The position numbers and the translations under genes are program-made. From assembly GCA_964485405.1 (NCBI GenBank), contig CAZAJG010000015.1, forward strand, positions 1-64,000: a stretch of 64,000 nt of DNA, in the 5' to 3' direction. The notes beneath the pieces are model-generated. The model did not search any database and was not told where the DNA came from. It saw only the letters and a program-made list of their open reading frames with translations. This DNA comes from CAKZNE01 sp964485405 (GTDB lineage Bacteria > Bacteroidota > Bacteroidia > Flavobacteriales > Schleiferiaceae). Of the stretch, positions 16,383 to 25,818 are shown in pieces. Numbering within the stretch: the first letter of the stretch is position 1; each line of letters begins with the position of its first letter.

Positions 16383-16654
16383 GTTTTACGGTTACAAGAA
16401 GGAAACCTTTTGTTTCTTTACAAAAGTGTAGACAAAGTTGCACTTGGTTTATTTAAACCGTTAACAATAATTAAAAAATGAGTCAGAAAATAGATCAACT
16501 TTCAAACATCTGAATAATACATATGCTTCTTTTCAGGAGGGAAGACACATCTCATTGAGGACTATGCACACAAGCCTATCGGGCTAAGTACATGATAAAA
16601 AGACCATTCAACCAAGCTACGTTTTATAAACTACATGTAGTAACCAATTAGAAA

Positions 16655-17182
16655 ATGAAAACCATAATAGAAACAGAAAGACTGATATTAAAAGAAATCA
16701 CACTGGAGGACAAAACAGAAATGCTTCGATTGTATTCAAATGAGGCCGTTCAAAAGTATACTGGAGAAGCTCTAATTGAATCTATGGAAGAAATGGAACA
16801 AGCCATAGAAATAAGAATTAAGAATTATGCTAAGTATGGTTATGGAAGATGGGCTACTTTTCTAAAAAATGGGATGCAGTTTGTAGGTTGGGCTGGTTTG
16901 GCCTATTTACCCGAATTTGATGAAATAGATTTGGGCTATAGATTTTTACCAGAATATTGGGGCTTAGGAATAGGTACAGAAGCATCTCATGCCATTTTAT
17001 CCTACGGTTTTGATACACTCCAATTGAAACGGATAATAGCTATTGCCATGAAGGAAAATAAAGCCTCCACACGAGTGATGGAAAAAGTTGGAATGCAGTT
17101 TGATAAATTTGCACCCTATGAACCCGGAGGTGAAGATGTTGTTTGGTATTGGTGTGATAAAGAGCTTCTAATCAAAAACTAA
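16655..17182 (+). CDS. GNAT-family N-acetyltransferase (RimJ/RimL-like)
   Basis: A 175-residue Acetyltransf_3-type GNAT: TERLILKEITLEDK opening, the acetyl-CoA loop YWGLGIGTEASHAIL (about residues 105-120) and KENKASTRVMEKVGM (about 130-145). It moves an acetyl group from acetyl-CoA to an amine, for example the N-terminus of a ribosomal protein or a small molecule. The acceptor cannot be predicted from sequence. Confidence 0.88.
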   Translation: MKTIIETERLILKEITLEDKTEMLRLYSNEAVQKYTGEALIESMEEMEQAIEIRIKNYAKYGYGRWATFLKNGMQFVGWAGLAYLPEFDEIDLGYRFLPEYWGLGIGTEASHAILSYGFDTLQLKRIIAIAMKENKASTRVMEKVGMQFDKFAPYEPGGEDVVWYWCDKELLIKN

Positions 17183-17225
17183 GCCTATTAATGGCGTGGC
17201 TATTTAAAGTGTTAAAGAGAAACGA

Positions 17226-17831
17226 ATGAGAATTTTAATAATAGGAGGAAAAGGAACAATCGGAAAAAAGGTAGCAACCTACTTTTTTGAGGGTAATGAT
17301 GTAATCGTTGCTGGCCGAACCAGTGGGGATGCTATAGTGGATATTTCCGATAGCAAATCAATTGAAAGCATGTTTGAAAAAGTAGGCTCGGTTGACGCTA
17401 TTGTTTGTATAGCGGGTGAAGCCAAATGGGCAAACTTCACGGACCTTACGGAAGAAGACTACTACATCGGCTTAAAGAGTAAATTAATGGGTCAAGTGAA
17501 CCTTGTTCGAATTGGAAAAAATTACTTAAACAAGGGAGGTTCAATAACCCTGTCTACAGGAATTTTAGCAGACGACCCCGTGATAAAAACTACCAGTGCA
17601 GCAATGGTTAATGGCGGTATTCACAGTTTTGTTCAAGCCGTAGCACTAGAAATTGAAAATGAGATAAGAGTAAATGTTGTTTCATTAGGAATGGTAGAAG
17701 ATGCTTATGAAAAGTACAAAGACTATTTTCCTGGGCACAATCCCGTTCCTATGACAAAGGCGGTTAATGCTTACGCAAGAAGTGTGAAGGGAAAAGATAA
17801 TGGCAAGGTGATTCGGGTGTATGAATATTAA
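17226..17831 (+). CDS. Short-chain dehydrogenase, reduced (201 aa)
   Basis: A Rossmann opening IIGGKGTIGKKVA (residues 4-16), DIS-type acidic strand, CIAGEA in place of NNAG, and the STGIL strand. The usual YxxxK is not obvious: at its position the sequence reads SAAMVNGGIHSF, as in a group of short atypical SDRs annotated alongside 7-beta-hydroxysteroid-type or NAD-binding proteins. Catalysis may differ from classical SDRs. Starts 43 bp after the GNAT gene. Confidence 0.75.
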   Translation: MRILIIGGKGTIGKKVATYFFEGNDVIVAGRTSGDAIVDISDSKSIESMFEKVGSVDAIVCIAGEAKWANFTDLTEEDYYIGLKSKLMGQVNLVRIGKNYLNKGGSITLSTGILADDPVIKTTSAAMVNGGIHSFVQAVALEIENEIRVNVVSLGMVEDAYEKYKDYFPGHNPVPMTKAVNAYARSVKGKDNGKVIRVYEY

Positions 17832-18121
17832 GCTAACAGCTTAGAGGTTCGAAAGCTATCATTCTTAGGAGAGTTGGAAGGGCATAATGTGGTCATTCAT
17901 TTGATGAAAGAAAATGAATGGATTGGCCTCAATGGAATGAAAAGAAAATACCAGAGCATAGCTTTTACGTTGACCAGAAAATTGAATTTCAAAGCCTGAT
18001 AAATGATGCCTTGAATCAACAACTTTAACTGAAATAATTGGAGATCAAACTAAACAAGCTAACTGGCTCTCAACTTTATTAACTTCTGTACAAACGTTAA
18101 GCCCTCTACAACACACATCAT
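17832..18121. other. Intergenic stretch with a possible gene remnant and attC-like core
   Basis: Short overlapping frames, for example one starting MDWPQWNEKKIPEHSFYV near 17935, could be a decayed gene end. AGCTAAC at 18057-18063 and GTTAAGC at 18096-18102 fit the R-box pattern of an integron attC (RYYYAAC with one mismatch; GTTRRRY exact), but the internal arms do not pair well. Confidence 0.3.
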
Positions 18122-18937
18122 TTGATTCTGAACTTTCATATTCCAAAAGCTCCAATAAGGACTTTTATTAGCTCCATTCTTTGTTATGAAGGTTATTCCG
18201 GATTATCAAACTATGAGATGTTACTTCCTGATGGTAATCCCAGATTGGTTATTACACTAGATGATAATCCTAGATATACTATTTCCGATCTAAAGAGTAG
18301 CCATAATCCAAACCGACTTCCGCCATACTGGATTACCGGGCTTTTATCCAAACCAATAATTTACGCATCTGAGAAAAATGCATCAACCATTTCCATACAA
18401 TTCGAGACTTATGGGCTTGCCCACTTATTAAAAATTCCAGCAAGTGAAATTAGCAACCAACTCTTAGACCCTCAGATGATTTTGGATCTAGGCATACCCG
18501 AACTCAGAGAAAAGTTGATACACGAAACGTCATTTGAAAGTAAAATGGCTTTATTGGATACTTTCTTTCTTGAAAAATTATCGGAAATCAAGTTCTCATC
18601 AAGCATCAAAGAAACACTTCTAAATTTTGATTCATACAACCATATCTCACTTAAATCGTTAAGTGTAAAACATAACTACTCACAGAAACACATCCTAAGC
18701 GAGTTCAAAAAATCAATAGGCGTTACACCCAAAAAACTTCAAACTGTAAATAGAATAAATCAAGCCATTAAGCTGCTTAGTATGCCCAATCCTTTATCTT
18801 TCGTACAAGTAGCCTACTCATGCGGATTCTATGATCAAACCCATTTTATCAAAAAATTCAAAGAAATAACTTCAATGACCCCTGGCTCTTACATGAAGAA
18901 AGACAGGTCTTACCCTCATGTTATTAACTTAGAATGA
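18122..18937 (+). CDS. AraC-family transcriptional regulator
   Basis: A 271-residue protein: N-terminal DUF6597-like sensing domain (YEGYSGLSNYEMLLPDGNPRLVI) and C-terminal double HTH (ISLKSLSVKHNYSQKHILSEFKK, then FVQVAYSCGFYDQTHFIKKFKE, ending SYMKKD). The frame has no ATG between an upstream TAA at 18098 and the first codons, so TTG at 18122 is taken as the start. It lies 75 bp before a RibD-like reductase on the same strand. Confidence 0.88.
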   Translation: MILNFHIPKAPIRTFISSILCYEGYSGLSNYEMLLPDGNPRLVITLDDNPRYTISDLKSSHNPNRLPPYWITGLLSKPIIYASEKNASTISIQFETYGLAHLLKIPASEISNQLLDPQMILDLGIPELREKLIHETSFESKMALLDTFFLEKLSEIKFSSSIKETLLNFDSYNHISLKSLSVKHNYSQKHILSEFKKSIGVTPKKLQTVNRINQAIKLLSMPNPLSFVQVAYSCGFYDQTHFIKKFKEITSMTPGSYMKKDRSYPHVINLE

Positions 18938-19012
18938 TCCGGTAATTTTTTTACTATACTTTAATTCAAAGTAGATCGAGTTTTGCAATGCACATTTTAA
19001 AAAACAAGATAT

Positions 19013-19558
19013 ATGCAAAGCAAAATAGTTTACTACGTAGCCGTTTCTATAGATGGATTTATTGCCGGTTTAAACGATGATGTTTCTTCCTTTCTGTATG
19101 AAGGAGAAGGCGTTGAGCGATACAAATCTGATTTATTAGAGTTCGATACAGTTTTTATGGGAAGGAAAACCTATGAAGCAGGGTTCAAGTTTGGTTTAGA
19201 ACCTGGAAGAAAAGCCTATCCCGAAATGCAGAATTATGTTTTTTCCAAAAATCTTCATTTGAACAATTGCGAAGAAGGCCTACACGTGTGCAAGCTTGAT
19301 GTAGACTTAATTGACCAAGTGAAACGGACTTCCACAAAGGATATTTATTTATGTGGTGGTGGAAAGTTGGCTGAATGGTTTCTGGCAAATGATCTAATTG
19401 ATGAGATAAAAATTAAGGTAAATCCAATCATTCTTGGTAAAGGTGTTAAGCTATTCAACAACTTGAGCCATACCAAGTTTCTTAAACTTAAGGAGAGTAA
19501 TTCTTTTGATGAAGGTTTAATGATTTTGAGTTACGAAGTACTCAAACAAAACAAGTAA
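19013..19558 (+). CDS. RibD C-terminal/dihydrofolate-reductase-like protein
   Basis: A 181-residue protein with the DHFR-like RibD_C pattern: YVAVSIDGFIAG opening, VFMGRKTYEAG (about 47-57), DIYLCGGGKLAEWFLA (about 118-133) and IKVNPIILGKG. These stand-alone proteins reduce pyrimidines or unknown substrates with NADPH. No riboflavin genes are near. The AraC-type gene upstream may regulate it. Confidence 0.85.
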   Translation: MQSKIVYYVAVSIDGFIAGLNDDVSSFLYEGEGVERYKSDLLEFDTVFMGRKTYEAGFKFGLEPGRKAYPEMQNYVFSKNLHLNNCEEGLHVCKLDVDLIDQVKRTSTKDIYLCGGGKLAEWFLANDLIDEIKIKVNPIILGKGVKLFNNLSHTKFLKLKESNSFDEGLMILSYEVLKQNK

Positions 19559-19713
19559 ATCTCTTTACTAACAAAAGCTATAAGTGTTTATATTGTTTTA
19601 TTCAAAATCTAAGATGGAACGCAACCAAAAAAGTGAAATTACCGTCTTTTTAAATATCATTACCAGATTGGCATCACTTGAAAAGAATAAACAAAATTCA
19701 AAATCTCAGAAAA

Positions 19714-19929
19714 ATGAAAAAACTAACCTTGTTACTTACCTTATTCTGTGCCGCACTTATTGTAACCTCTTGTGATAAAGAAGAAAGCTGTGTAGAGCGA
19801 AAAAAGGACGACTGCAATGTCTCTTACGAGCTCAACCCCGTTTGTGGATGCAATGGAATTACCTATGACAATCCTTCTATTGCTGAATGCAGAGGTATAA
19901 GCGATTATACCATGGGATCTTGTGAATAA
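19714..19929 (+). CDS. Small Kazal-type domain lipoprotein
   Basis: A 71-residue protein starting at the ATG at 19714: a lipobox ends at Cys20 (LIVTSCDKE), then a compact Kazal-like domain with six Cys in the order C-C-PVCGCNGITYDNPSIAEC-C. Kazal domains inhibit serine proteases by inserting a rigid loop. As a surface lipoprotein it may guard against external or self proteases. Bacterial members are known but rarely studied. Confidence 0.7.
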   Translation: MKKLTLLLTLFCAALIVTSCDKEESCVERKKDDCNVSYELNPVCGCNGITYDNPSIAECRGISDYTMGSCE

Positions 19930-20034
19930 GAAATATATTTGATGCTCAATTTCAACTAGCTGCTCCCACTTGCAAAAGGCGGATCTATAATGAATCAACG
20001 GACGTGAGGGCAGTCTGATCTTAAAGCAACCTGA

Positions 20035-21180
20035 ATGAAAACGATCCTTAGCCTTTTAGCATTCCTAACAATTTCATTTTCTGCATATGGTCAATTTGAT
20101 CATGTGGAGCCTGAACCAAGAGAATCTGATATTAAAACAGAGTTTAGACATTCTATATTTCAAGCAAACTATTTAACTCAAAACTTACTGATTCAGTTTC
20201 TAGAAGAGAATCGCGAAGGAATATCATTCGATTCAGAATCCTTTAATCTCAGAGCTAAAGATTTATATTATGAAAAAAGTACGGACTTCAAAAGGGAAAA
20301 AGCGCTAGATCCTTGGTTGAAGCTAAAATATTTGACTCCTGAAAAAAGAAAACTTGCTTTGTTAGACAGTGCCTTAAACCTCAATAAAGAATGGAAAGAG
20401 TCAATTATTGAAGATGGTCTATTAGATGAAATCTTGAAACCCATTCATTATGGATATGATCTTTCCATTAAAAACAATACCATCTATGCCGTATTTCCGT
20501 CTCTACAAGACAATTCCTATCGTGCTATTTATAAGTTTGAGTTTGATAAGGATAAAAAAATCCTTTCCAAAGATTTAGGTCGATTAATGCTTAGGGGTGA
20601 CTCTCTGTTTTGGCTAACATCAGCCTATGCCTACAAGAACCACCTGCTTTATAAGGAGATCAATAAGAAATGTAACGATGCGAAATGCTCTAAAGGCTAC
20701 GAATTGGAAACCAAAACCTACTCCAATGGACAACTTACAAAGAATACAAAACAGGTTTTTTCACGAAATAAAAATGAGCTGATTCAAGAAGATGTAACCG
20801 ACTACATATACTCGAAAAACAAGTTAGAATCCGCAACAACAAATACCTATAAGGTAAGAAACTCTACACGGGAGCTTTACAAAACGGCTAAATACAGATA
20901 TAAAAAGGGGAAGATTACCAACAAAGAGGAAGCATGGATAAATCCTCAAAACTTTGAAGATCGAAAATCTTACACAGAACATAAATACGACCGGAAAGAC
21001 AGATTAGTTTCCTCTGAATATAAAGGCTGGGACAATAACAATGAGATCTCGCAAGTGCGAACTGAAGAGTTTGAATATTTGAAGAATCATTACATATACA
21101 GATATAAACAAACCCTCAAAAAAGAAAGGGGTAAGAAAAAGCTACCTCTACAGTATGAATTGACTTATACGTTTTATTGA
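20035..21180 (+). CDS. Secreted protein with YD-repeat-like C-terminal half
   Basis: A 381-residue protein with a signal peptide ending SAYGQ. The N-terminal half is helical and unrecognised. The C-terminal half has repeated short Tyr-rich beta stretches (for example YIYSKNKLESATTNTYKV, KYRYKKGKITNKEEAW, EHKYDRKDRLVSSEYKGW), like degenerate YD/RHS-type repeats that form beta shells or bind carbohydrates. Monocistronic. Function unknown. Confidence 0.55.
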   Translation: MKTILSLLAFLTISFSAYGQFDHVEPEPRESDIKTEFRHSIFQANYLTQNLLIQFLEENREGISFDSESFNLRAKDLYYEKSTDFKREKALDPWLKLKYLTPEKRKLALLDSALNLNKEWKESIIEDGLLDEILKPIHYGYDLSIKNNTIYAVFPSLQDNSYRAIYKFEFDKDKKILSKDLGRLMLRGDSLFWLTSAYAYKNHLLYKEINKKCNDAKCSKGYELETKTYSNGQLTKNTKQVFSRNKNELIQEDVTDYIYSKNKLESATTNTYKVRNSTRELYKTAKYRYKKGKITNKEEAWINPQNFEDRKSYTEHKYDRKDRLVSSEYKGWDNNNEISQVRTEEFEYLKNHYIYRYKQTLKKERGKKKLPLQYELTYTFY

Positions 21181-21237
21181 TTGAGAGACCAGAAAGCTAT
21201 TGCTAATTCTTTACTATTATAATAAATTTACTTAGAT

Positions 21238-22242
21238 ATGTATCACCCTCGCCTATACGGAGAGTTTTATGAAATGGGGCTGAAATATGGAACCCTACTT
21301 CGCGAAAAAGCCAATTTTGTCCTCCCAGAGATAAACAAACAGAAAACGGAATTTGGACTTGAGTCCTACGATGAACTGCAAAAGTTTTATCCAGAAATTA
21401 TTGAAGAAATAAAAGGCTTTGCAAAAGGAATAAATGATACTCCAGAAAACCTTGGAGCCTTTTTAACGAGCTTAGGTATTTTTGACACTTCAGGACAATG
21501 CAGTGTATTTGCCTTTAAAAATACAGACTCCGTAGTGGTTGGAAGGAACTACGATATGCTTTTTGATTTTAAAAAGTTTACCGAAAGTAGCCTCATTGCG
21601 CCCAAAAACAAGTACGCTTACATTAGCCAGTCAGACGTTTTTATTGGTCGTTCTGATGGTATTAACGAAAAAGGTCTTTCTATTGCTATGTCGTTTGTAA
21701 ACGGCACCATAGTACAGCCAGGAATAGGGTTTCATTTCATAATTAGGAAAGTTCTAGAGAATTGTGAAACAACCCAACAGGCTGTGGATTTAATTAGAAA
21801 CACTAAAGTAGCATCCGCAAATAACTTTCTAATTGCCGACAAAACCGGTGATCTAGCGGTGGTAGAATCTGCTCCGCAAAAAAAGACTGTAAGGCGAGAA
21901 GAAAAGGATGAAAAATATGTTTTTATAACCAACCAGTTCACATCCAAAGCAATGATCCCGTTTGATGCTGGAGGAGTTGAGTGGAGTAAGAGTGCGGAAC
22001 GCTACGATGGATTAAGAACTCGTTTAACATTAGCTAAAAACATGGATTTGCAAATGGCTAAAGAAATATTGTCTGACAAATGTGTGTGCCTAGATTTAAG
22101 AAAGGAAAAGTTTGGAACCATTTGGTCAGTTGTTGGGAATCTAAATACATTGAAAATTGAAAGAGCAGAAGCTAAACCGCGTATAACAAACTACAAACCT
22201 GAAACCAGATTGGATTGGTGGTTAAAAAAGAGAAGTAAGTAA
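21238..22242 (+). CDS. C45-family autoproteolytic acyltransferase/hydrolase
   Basis: A 334-residue Ntn-hydrolase-type protein. The probable nucleophile is Cys88 in SGQCSVFAFK, followed by the family-typical VVVGRNYDMLFDF and GINEKGLSIAMSF. Related enzymes are acyl-CoA:6-aminopenicillanate acyltransferases and bile-salt-type amidases; autocatalytic cleavage before Cys88 would be expected. No signal peptide, so cytoplasmic. Substrate unknown. Confidence 0.8.
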   Translation: MYHPRLYGEFYEMGLKYGTLLREKANFVLPEINKQKTEFGLESYDELQKFYPEIIEEIKGFAKGINDTPENLGAFLTSLGIFDTSGQCSVFAFKNTDSVVVGRNYDMLFDFKKFTESSLIAPKNKYAYISQSDVFIGRSDGINEKGLSIAMSFVNGTIVQPGIGFHFIIRKVLENCETTQQAVDLIRNTKVASANNFLIADKTGDLAVVESAPQKKTVRREEKDEKYVFITNQFTSKAMIPFDAGGVEWSKSAERYDGLRTRLTLAKNMDLQMAKEILSDKCVCLDLRKEKFGTIWSVVGNLNTLKIERAEAKPRITNYKPETRLDWWLKKRSK

Positions 22243-22467
22243 TCGTTTAGAGTGGGCTTACGATCGATAAGTACTTTACTAACAATTAAGTTATTAAGGC
22301 TGCTTTAAAATCAATTTGAAATTAGAAAGCTCTCTTATGCTTTTTAAGCGGAAATATTTAAAAGGTAATGTTGCCTCCTAAAAATAACATCCTGTAACAA
22401 AACCGGCTGGATCAATGCTTAACTTCACCGGAACGTATTTTAGTCTCTAATCCAAAAGTATGATCCA

Positions 22468-23874
22468 ATGAATTTCCAACTAAAAAAAGCATCTCTTATC
22501 CTGATTTTGCTTGGGTTTGGCTGCTCTCAATCCCAACAAAAATCCCAATATGAAAAACTTCTGGATTATGAAGGAAAATATGAATATGTAAACAATTCTA
22601 CATTGAATATTGTGGTCTCAGAATTGGATACGACTTTATACGCCATTGTTGATAAAGCAAAATATCCTCTAAAGCATATTGCCTTAGATAGTTTTGCTGA
22701 TATCCAGAATACCCCAGTGATTTTTTTAAGAGATGAAAATAATAAAATAGTAGGCTATAAGACAGATGGACTTAGATTTAAGTTCCTTACGTCAACCATT
22801 GAAAAAATGGAAATGCTTCCAAGGCGAGAACTCTTTCATCATCCAGAAAACTATGCCTATAAAATACCTGAGAAAATCTCTGATGGGATAGATACAGGAA
22901 ATCTTACAAGCGAGTTTGAAAATTCGGAAGCCATACTAGAAATGGTTAAAGAAACCATAAAAGGTAGCTTTCCTGATGTACATAGCATACTGATTTACAA
23001 AAACGAAAAACTCGTACTTGAAGAATACTTTTATGGTTACGACCGAAATACAATACACCAAACGCGCTCTGCGGGAAAAGCGCTAAAGGGTGGTATTCTT
23101 GGAATTGCCATTGACAAAGGGTTTATTAAAAGCGAAAAAGACAAACTACTCCCTTACTTTGACAAAAAGTATCCGGAAATAGCCCATAGAGATGAACGTA
23201 AAGAAAGAATTACCATAGAAAACTTCCTCATGCATCGTCATGGAATGGATTGTGAGAACAGCAACCCAGCAAGCGCAGGAAATGAAACAGCCATGATGCA
23301 AAGTGAAGATTGGGTAAAACACACTTTAGACCTACCCATGGTTGAAGAGCCGGGGAAGCTCTCTTCCTACTGCACGGGATGTCCGCTTGCCATAAACAGT
23401 TTAGTGGAATTGGCAACGGATAAAAAAATAGAAGAATTTGCTCAAGAGCATCTTTTTGAACCCTTAAACATTTCTAATTATAAATGGACTTTTGAGCCCA
23501 ATCCATCCAGCATCAACACCTTCAACCAGCTTTACATAACTCCAAGAGATTTACTTAAGCTTGCCATTATGTATAAAAATGAAGGGCAATGGCTTGGCCA
23601 ACAAATCATTTCAAAAGCGTGGATCGACAAAACTTTTAATATGGAAGAGGGGGGCTATGGATACTTTTGGGAGCATAAATACTTTGTAGTAGACGGAAAG
23701 CAGTACAACTCTTATTTAGCAACTGGAAATGGAGGTCAAAAAATTAATATTTGGCCAGAACTGGATATGATTACCATTTTTACGGGAGGAAACTATAATT
23801 CGTATGCACTGTACGGAAAAAGCACACCGCCAAATGAAATGATCCCCAACTTTATTTTAAAAGCTCTGAAATAA
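22468..23874 (+). CDS. Serine hydrolase lipoprotein (beta-lactamase family)
   Basis: A 468-residue protein: lipobox Cys19, an N-terminal beta domain of about 120 residues, then the class C beta-lactamase fold with SAGK at 201-204 as SxxK, a Tyr in SSYCTG as the likely second motif, and a GNGGQ motif near the C-terminus. Members include D-aminopeptidases, esterases and PBP-like carboxypeptidases. It should be lipid-anchored and periplasmic or surface-exposed. The 225 bp upstream holds nothing recognisable. Confidence 0.8.
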   Translation: MNFQLKKASLILILLGFGCSQSQQKSQYEKLLDYEGKYEYVNNSTLNIVVSELDTTLYAIVDKAKYPLKHIALDSFADIQNTPVIFLRDENNKIVGYKTDGLRFKFLTSTIEKMEMLPRRELFHHPENYAYKIPEKISDGIDTGNLTSEFENSEAILEMVKETIKGSFPDVHSILIYKNEKLVLEEYFYGYDRNTIHQTRSAGKALKGGILGIAIDKGFIKSEKDKLLPYFDKKYPEIAHRDERKERITIENFLMHRHGMDCENSNPASAGNETAMMQSEDWVKHTLDLPMVEEPGKLSSYCTGCPLAINSLVELATDKKIEEFAQEHLFEPLNISNYKWTFEPNPSSINTFNQLYITPRDLLKLAIMYKNEGQWLGQQIISKAWIDKTFNMEEGGYGYFWEHKYFVVDGKQYNSYLATGNGGQKINIWPELDMITIFTGGNYNSYALYGKSTPPNEMIPNFILKALK

Positions 23875-24021
23875 ACGCAATAGACTAAAAGAGGAAGCTG
23901 AAAAGAGAAAAACCACGGATCAACTAGATTCTAAGTAAGAATTATTTAACTATTGTTTCAAAATCTCAGAAAAGCGCATTAGTTTTATTCAAATCTTACC
24001 GCTCAAAAAGATCTTAACTAC

Positions 24022-24546
24022 ATGAAAAATCTATTAAGTGTAATCCTCATTTTAATATCTCTTACCCTTTTCGGGCTGCGCATCTCAAAAAGCATACAAT
24101 TCAAGCAAAACGTTACCGGATATTTAAAAAGAGCAGCAGATGCCAATACCATAGATCTTGCTGAGAAAGAATTGAGTAAAGTGATTCATTATTTGGAATC
24201 CAACAATCTTACCACAGGCTATACCTCTATTCTTTGGAAGACACCGGATGAAGATATCGATTATTGGTATCGAAATCTAAAAGCGAGTCAACTGGAACTT
24301 CAAAATCTCCAATCAGAAAGTGCTCTTGAAAAAACCAACGTACTGATAAAATTAAGAGAAACTCTATTAGATGTTGGAAAAGGTACTAAGGTTACTGTGC
24401 CGAAAGGCTTGTATGTATATCCGAACAATCTACTTTGGGCACTTTTGATGTTAGCAGCCTTGATCTCCGGTTTTTGGGGAGTGATCCTTCCTGCAATGGA
24501 GTACGACAAAAAGCAAAAAAAGAAAACTGCTAACAATCACGCCTAA
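24022..24546 (+). CDS. Hypothetical membrane protein, 174 aa
   Basis: An N-terminal membrane helix (about 4-20), a charged helical extracytoplasmic domain (about 25-135), and a second helix (about 138-160) ending in a basic Lys-rich tail, so both ends are probably cytoplasmic. No family recognised. Confidence 0.6.
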   Translation: MKNLLSVILILISLTLFGLRISKSIQFKQNVTGYLKRAADANTIDLAEKELSKVIHYLESNNLTTGYTSILWKTPDEDIDYWYRNLKASQLELQNLQSESALEKTNVLIKLRETLLDVGKGTKVTVPKGLYVYPNNLLWALLMLAALISGFWGVILPAMEYDKKQKKKTANNHA

Positions 24547-24607
24547 TGCGGGAAATAAAAAACCAAAACAATCAATACACGATCTAAGCTCTTTTAACCT
24601 TTAAAAA

Positions 24608-25360
24608 ATGTCTCTGAAAAACCCTTTAGTCTTAGTTGTTTTGTTTTTCTCTTTAAACGGAAGCTCTCAAAACCGTATACAGATTATAATTCCTTCCGCG
24701 GAAGAAGAAGCAGAGTACATATGGCAAACCATTCAGGATATTTCTTTTTTTGACGAAAACAATTATCAACTGAGCCTTCCAAAAGGTTCCCTCATCGAAA
24801 GTTTAAAAAATAAAGCAAAAAATGGGACACTATCGGATACCGATCGTACGGACTTGATTTATTTTGTCAAAGACAGTATATATCGAAAAGCTGATTATGA
24901 AAAAGGGTACACCCAGATAAGCGTGCAGGCAGATTTAATAAACCGAATGATTCGTGAAATTAGTAGGATGCATTACGATTGGAGGTTTAAAAAGTTTGAC
25001 CTGTATCAAATCAAACTTACGCTTTATGGTCCTGGGGGGAGTTACGATCCTGAAGATGGGTCAGTCTTGATTTTCACAACCAATGACGGGCAATTTAAAA
25101 ATTATCAAAACCCAGCAAATACTATTATCCACGAGATAATTCATATTGGAATGGAAGAATCCATTATGCAAGCCTACCCCGTTCCTCATGCCTTAAAAGA
25201 ACGTATTGTAGATACTTTTGTCTTTTTAAACTTCGCTACATACCTACCGGACTATCAAATTCAAAATATGGGAGAAACTAGAATTGACTCCTATCTTAAA
25301 ACCAAAGGTGATTTAGTGAATTTAGAAGAGCACGTAAAATCCATCTTTCAGACCAAATAA
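24608..25360 (+). CDS. Secreted HExxH protein (putative metallopeptidase)
   Basis: A 250-residue protein with a signal peptide ending NGSSQ and a zinc-binding-like helix TIIHEIIHIGMEES in the C-terminal third. The third ligand is not certain. The ordinary family is unrecognised; a small extracellular or periplasmic peptidase is the simplest reading. It ends 11 bp before a VOC gene. Confidence 0.6.
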   Translation: MSLKNPLVLVVLFFSLNGSSQNRIQIIIPSAEEEAEYIWQTIQDISFFDENNYQLSLPKGSLIESLKNKAKNGTLSDTDRTDLIYFVKDSIYRKADYEKGYTQISVQADLINRMIREISRMHYDWRFKKFDLYQIKLTLYGPGGSYDPEDGSVLIFTTNDGQFKNYQNPANTIIHEIIHIGMEESIMQAYPVPHALKERIVDTFVFLNFATYLPDYQIQNMGETRIDSYLKTKGDLVNLEEHVKSIFQTK

Positions 25361-25371
25361 AACAAAAAGTA

Positions 25372-25791
25372 ATGAATGCCTTTCACTTAGCCTTTAAAAT
25401 AACCGATATTGAAAGTACTTACAGATTCTACCATGAGATTCTAAAATGCCCTGTAGGCAGAAGAACGGAGTACTGGATAGATTTTGACTTTTTTGGCCAT
25501 CAACTCTCCGCGCATGTTTCTAAAGATATTCCAGAATTAGACTTTTGTGGTAAAGTGGATAATGTATCTGTGCCCATTCCTCACTTTGGCTGTTTGCTCA
25601 ATGAACAAGATTTTGAAAGTGTAAAACACAATTTACAAAAGCACAAAATTGAATTTGTTGTAGAACCTCAAACTCGTTATGTTGGACAAAAAAGTGAACA
25701 AAAAACCATGTTTGTTTTAGATTTCAGCAAAAACGCCATTGAGTTTAAATGTTTTAAACACGCGAATTCAATTTTTGAAACAAACGTATAA
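25372..25791 (+). CDS. VOC-family (glyoxalase/bleomycin-resistance-like) protein
   Basis: A 139-residue protein: NAFHLAFKITDIESTYRFYHEIL opening with the first metal His, central KVDNVSVPIPHFG, and FVLDFSKNAIEFKCF with the C-terminal Glu ligand. Single-module VOC that would dimerise to form one metal site. It lies 11 bp after the HExxH gene. Substrate unknown. Confidence 0.8.
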   Translation: MNAFHLAFKITDIESTYRFYHEILKCPVGRRTEYWIDFDFFGHQLSAHVSKDIPELDFCGKVDNVSVPIPHFGCLLNEQDFESVKHNLQKHKIEFVVEPQTRYVGQKSEQKTMFVLDFSKNAIEFKCFKHANSIFETNV

Positions 25792-25818
25792 TTATACTCA
25801 TATCACTCAGAATAAAGC

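Noticed and set aside
16281..16481. 66-codon plus-strand frame
   Set aside because: It lies across the structured element, has biased low-complexity composition and no recognisable protein features.
19584..19775. 63-codon frame before the Kazal lipoprotein
   Set aside because: Starts with a non-ATG codon and overlaps the better supported lipoprotein start at 19714 in another frame.
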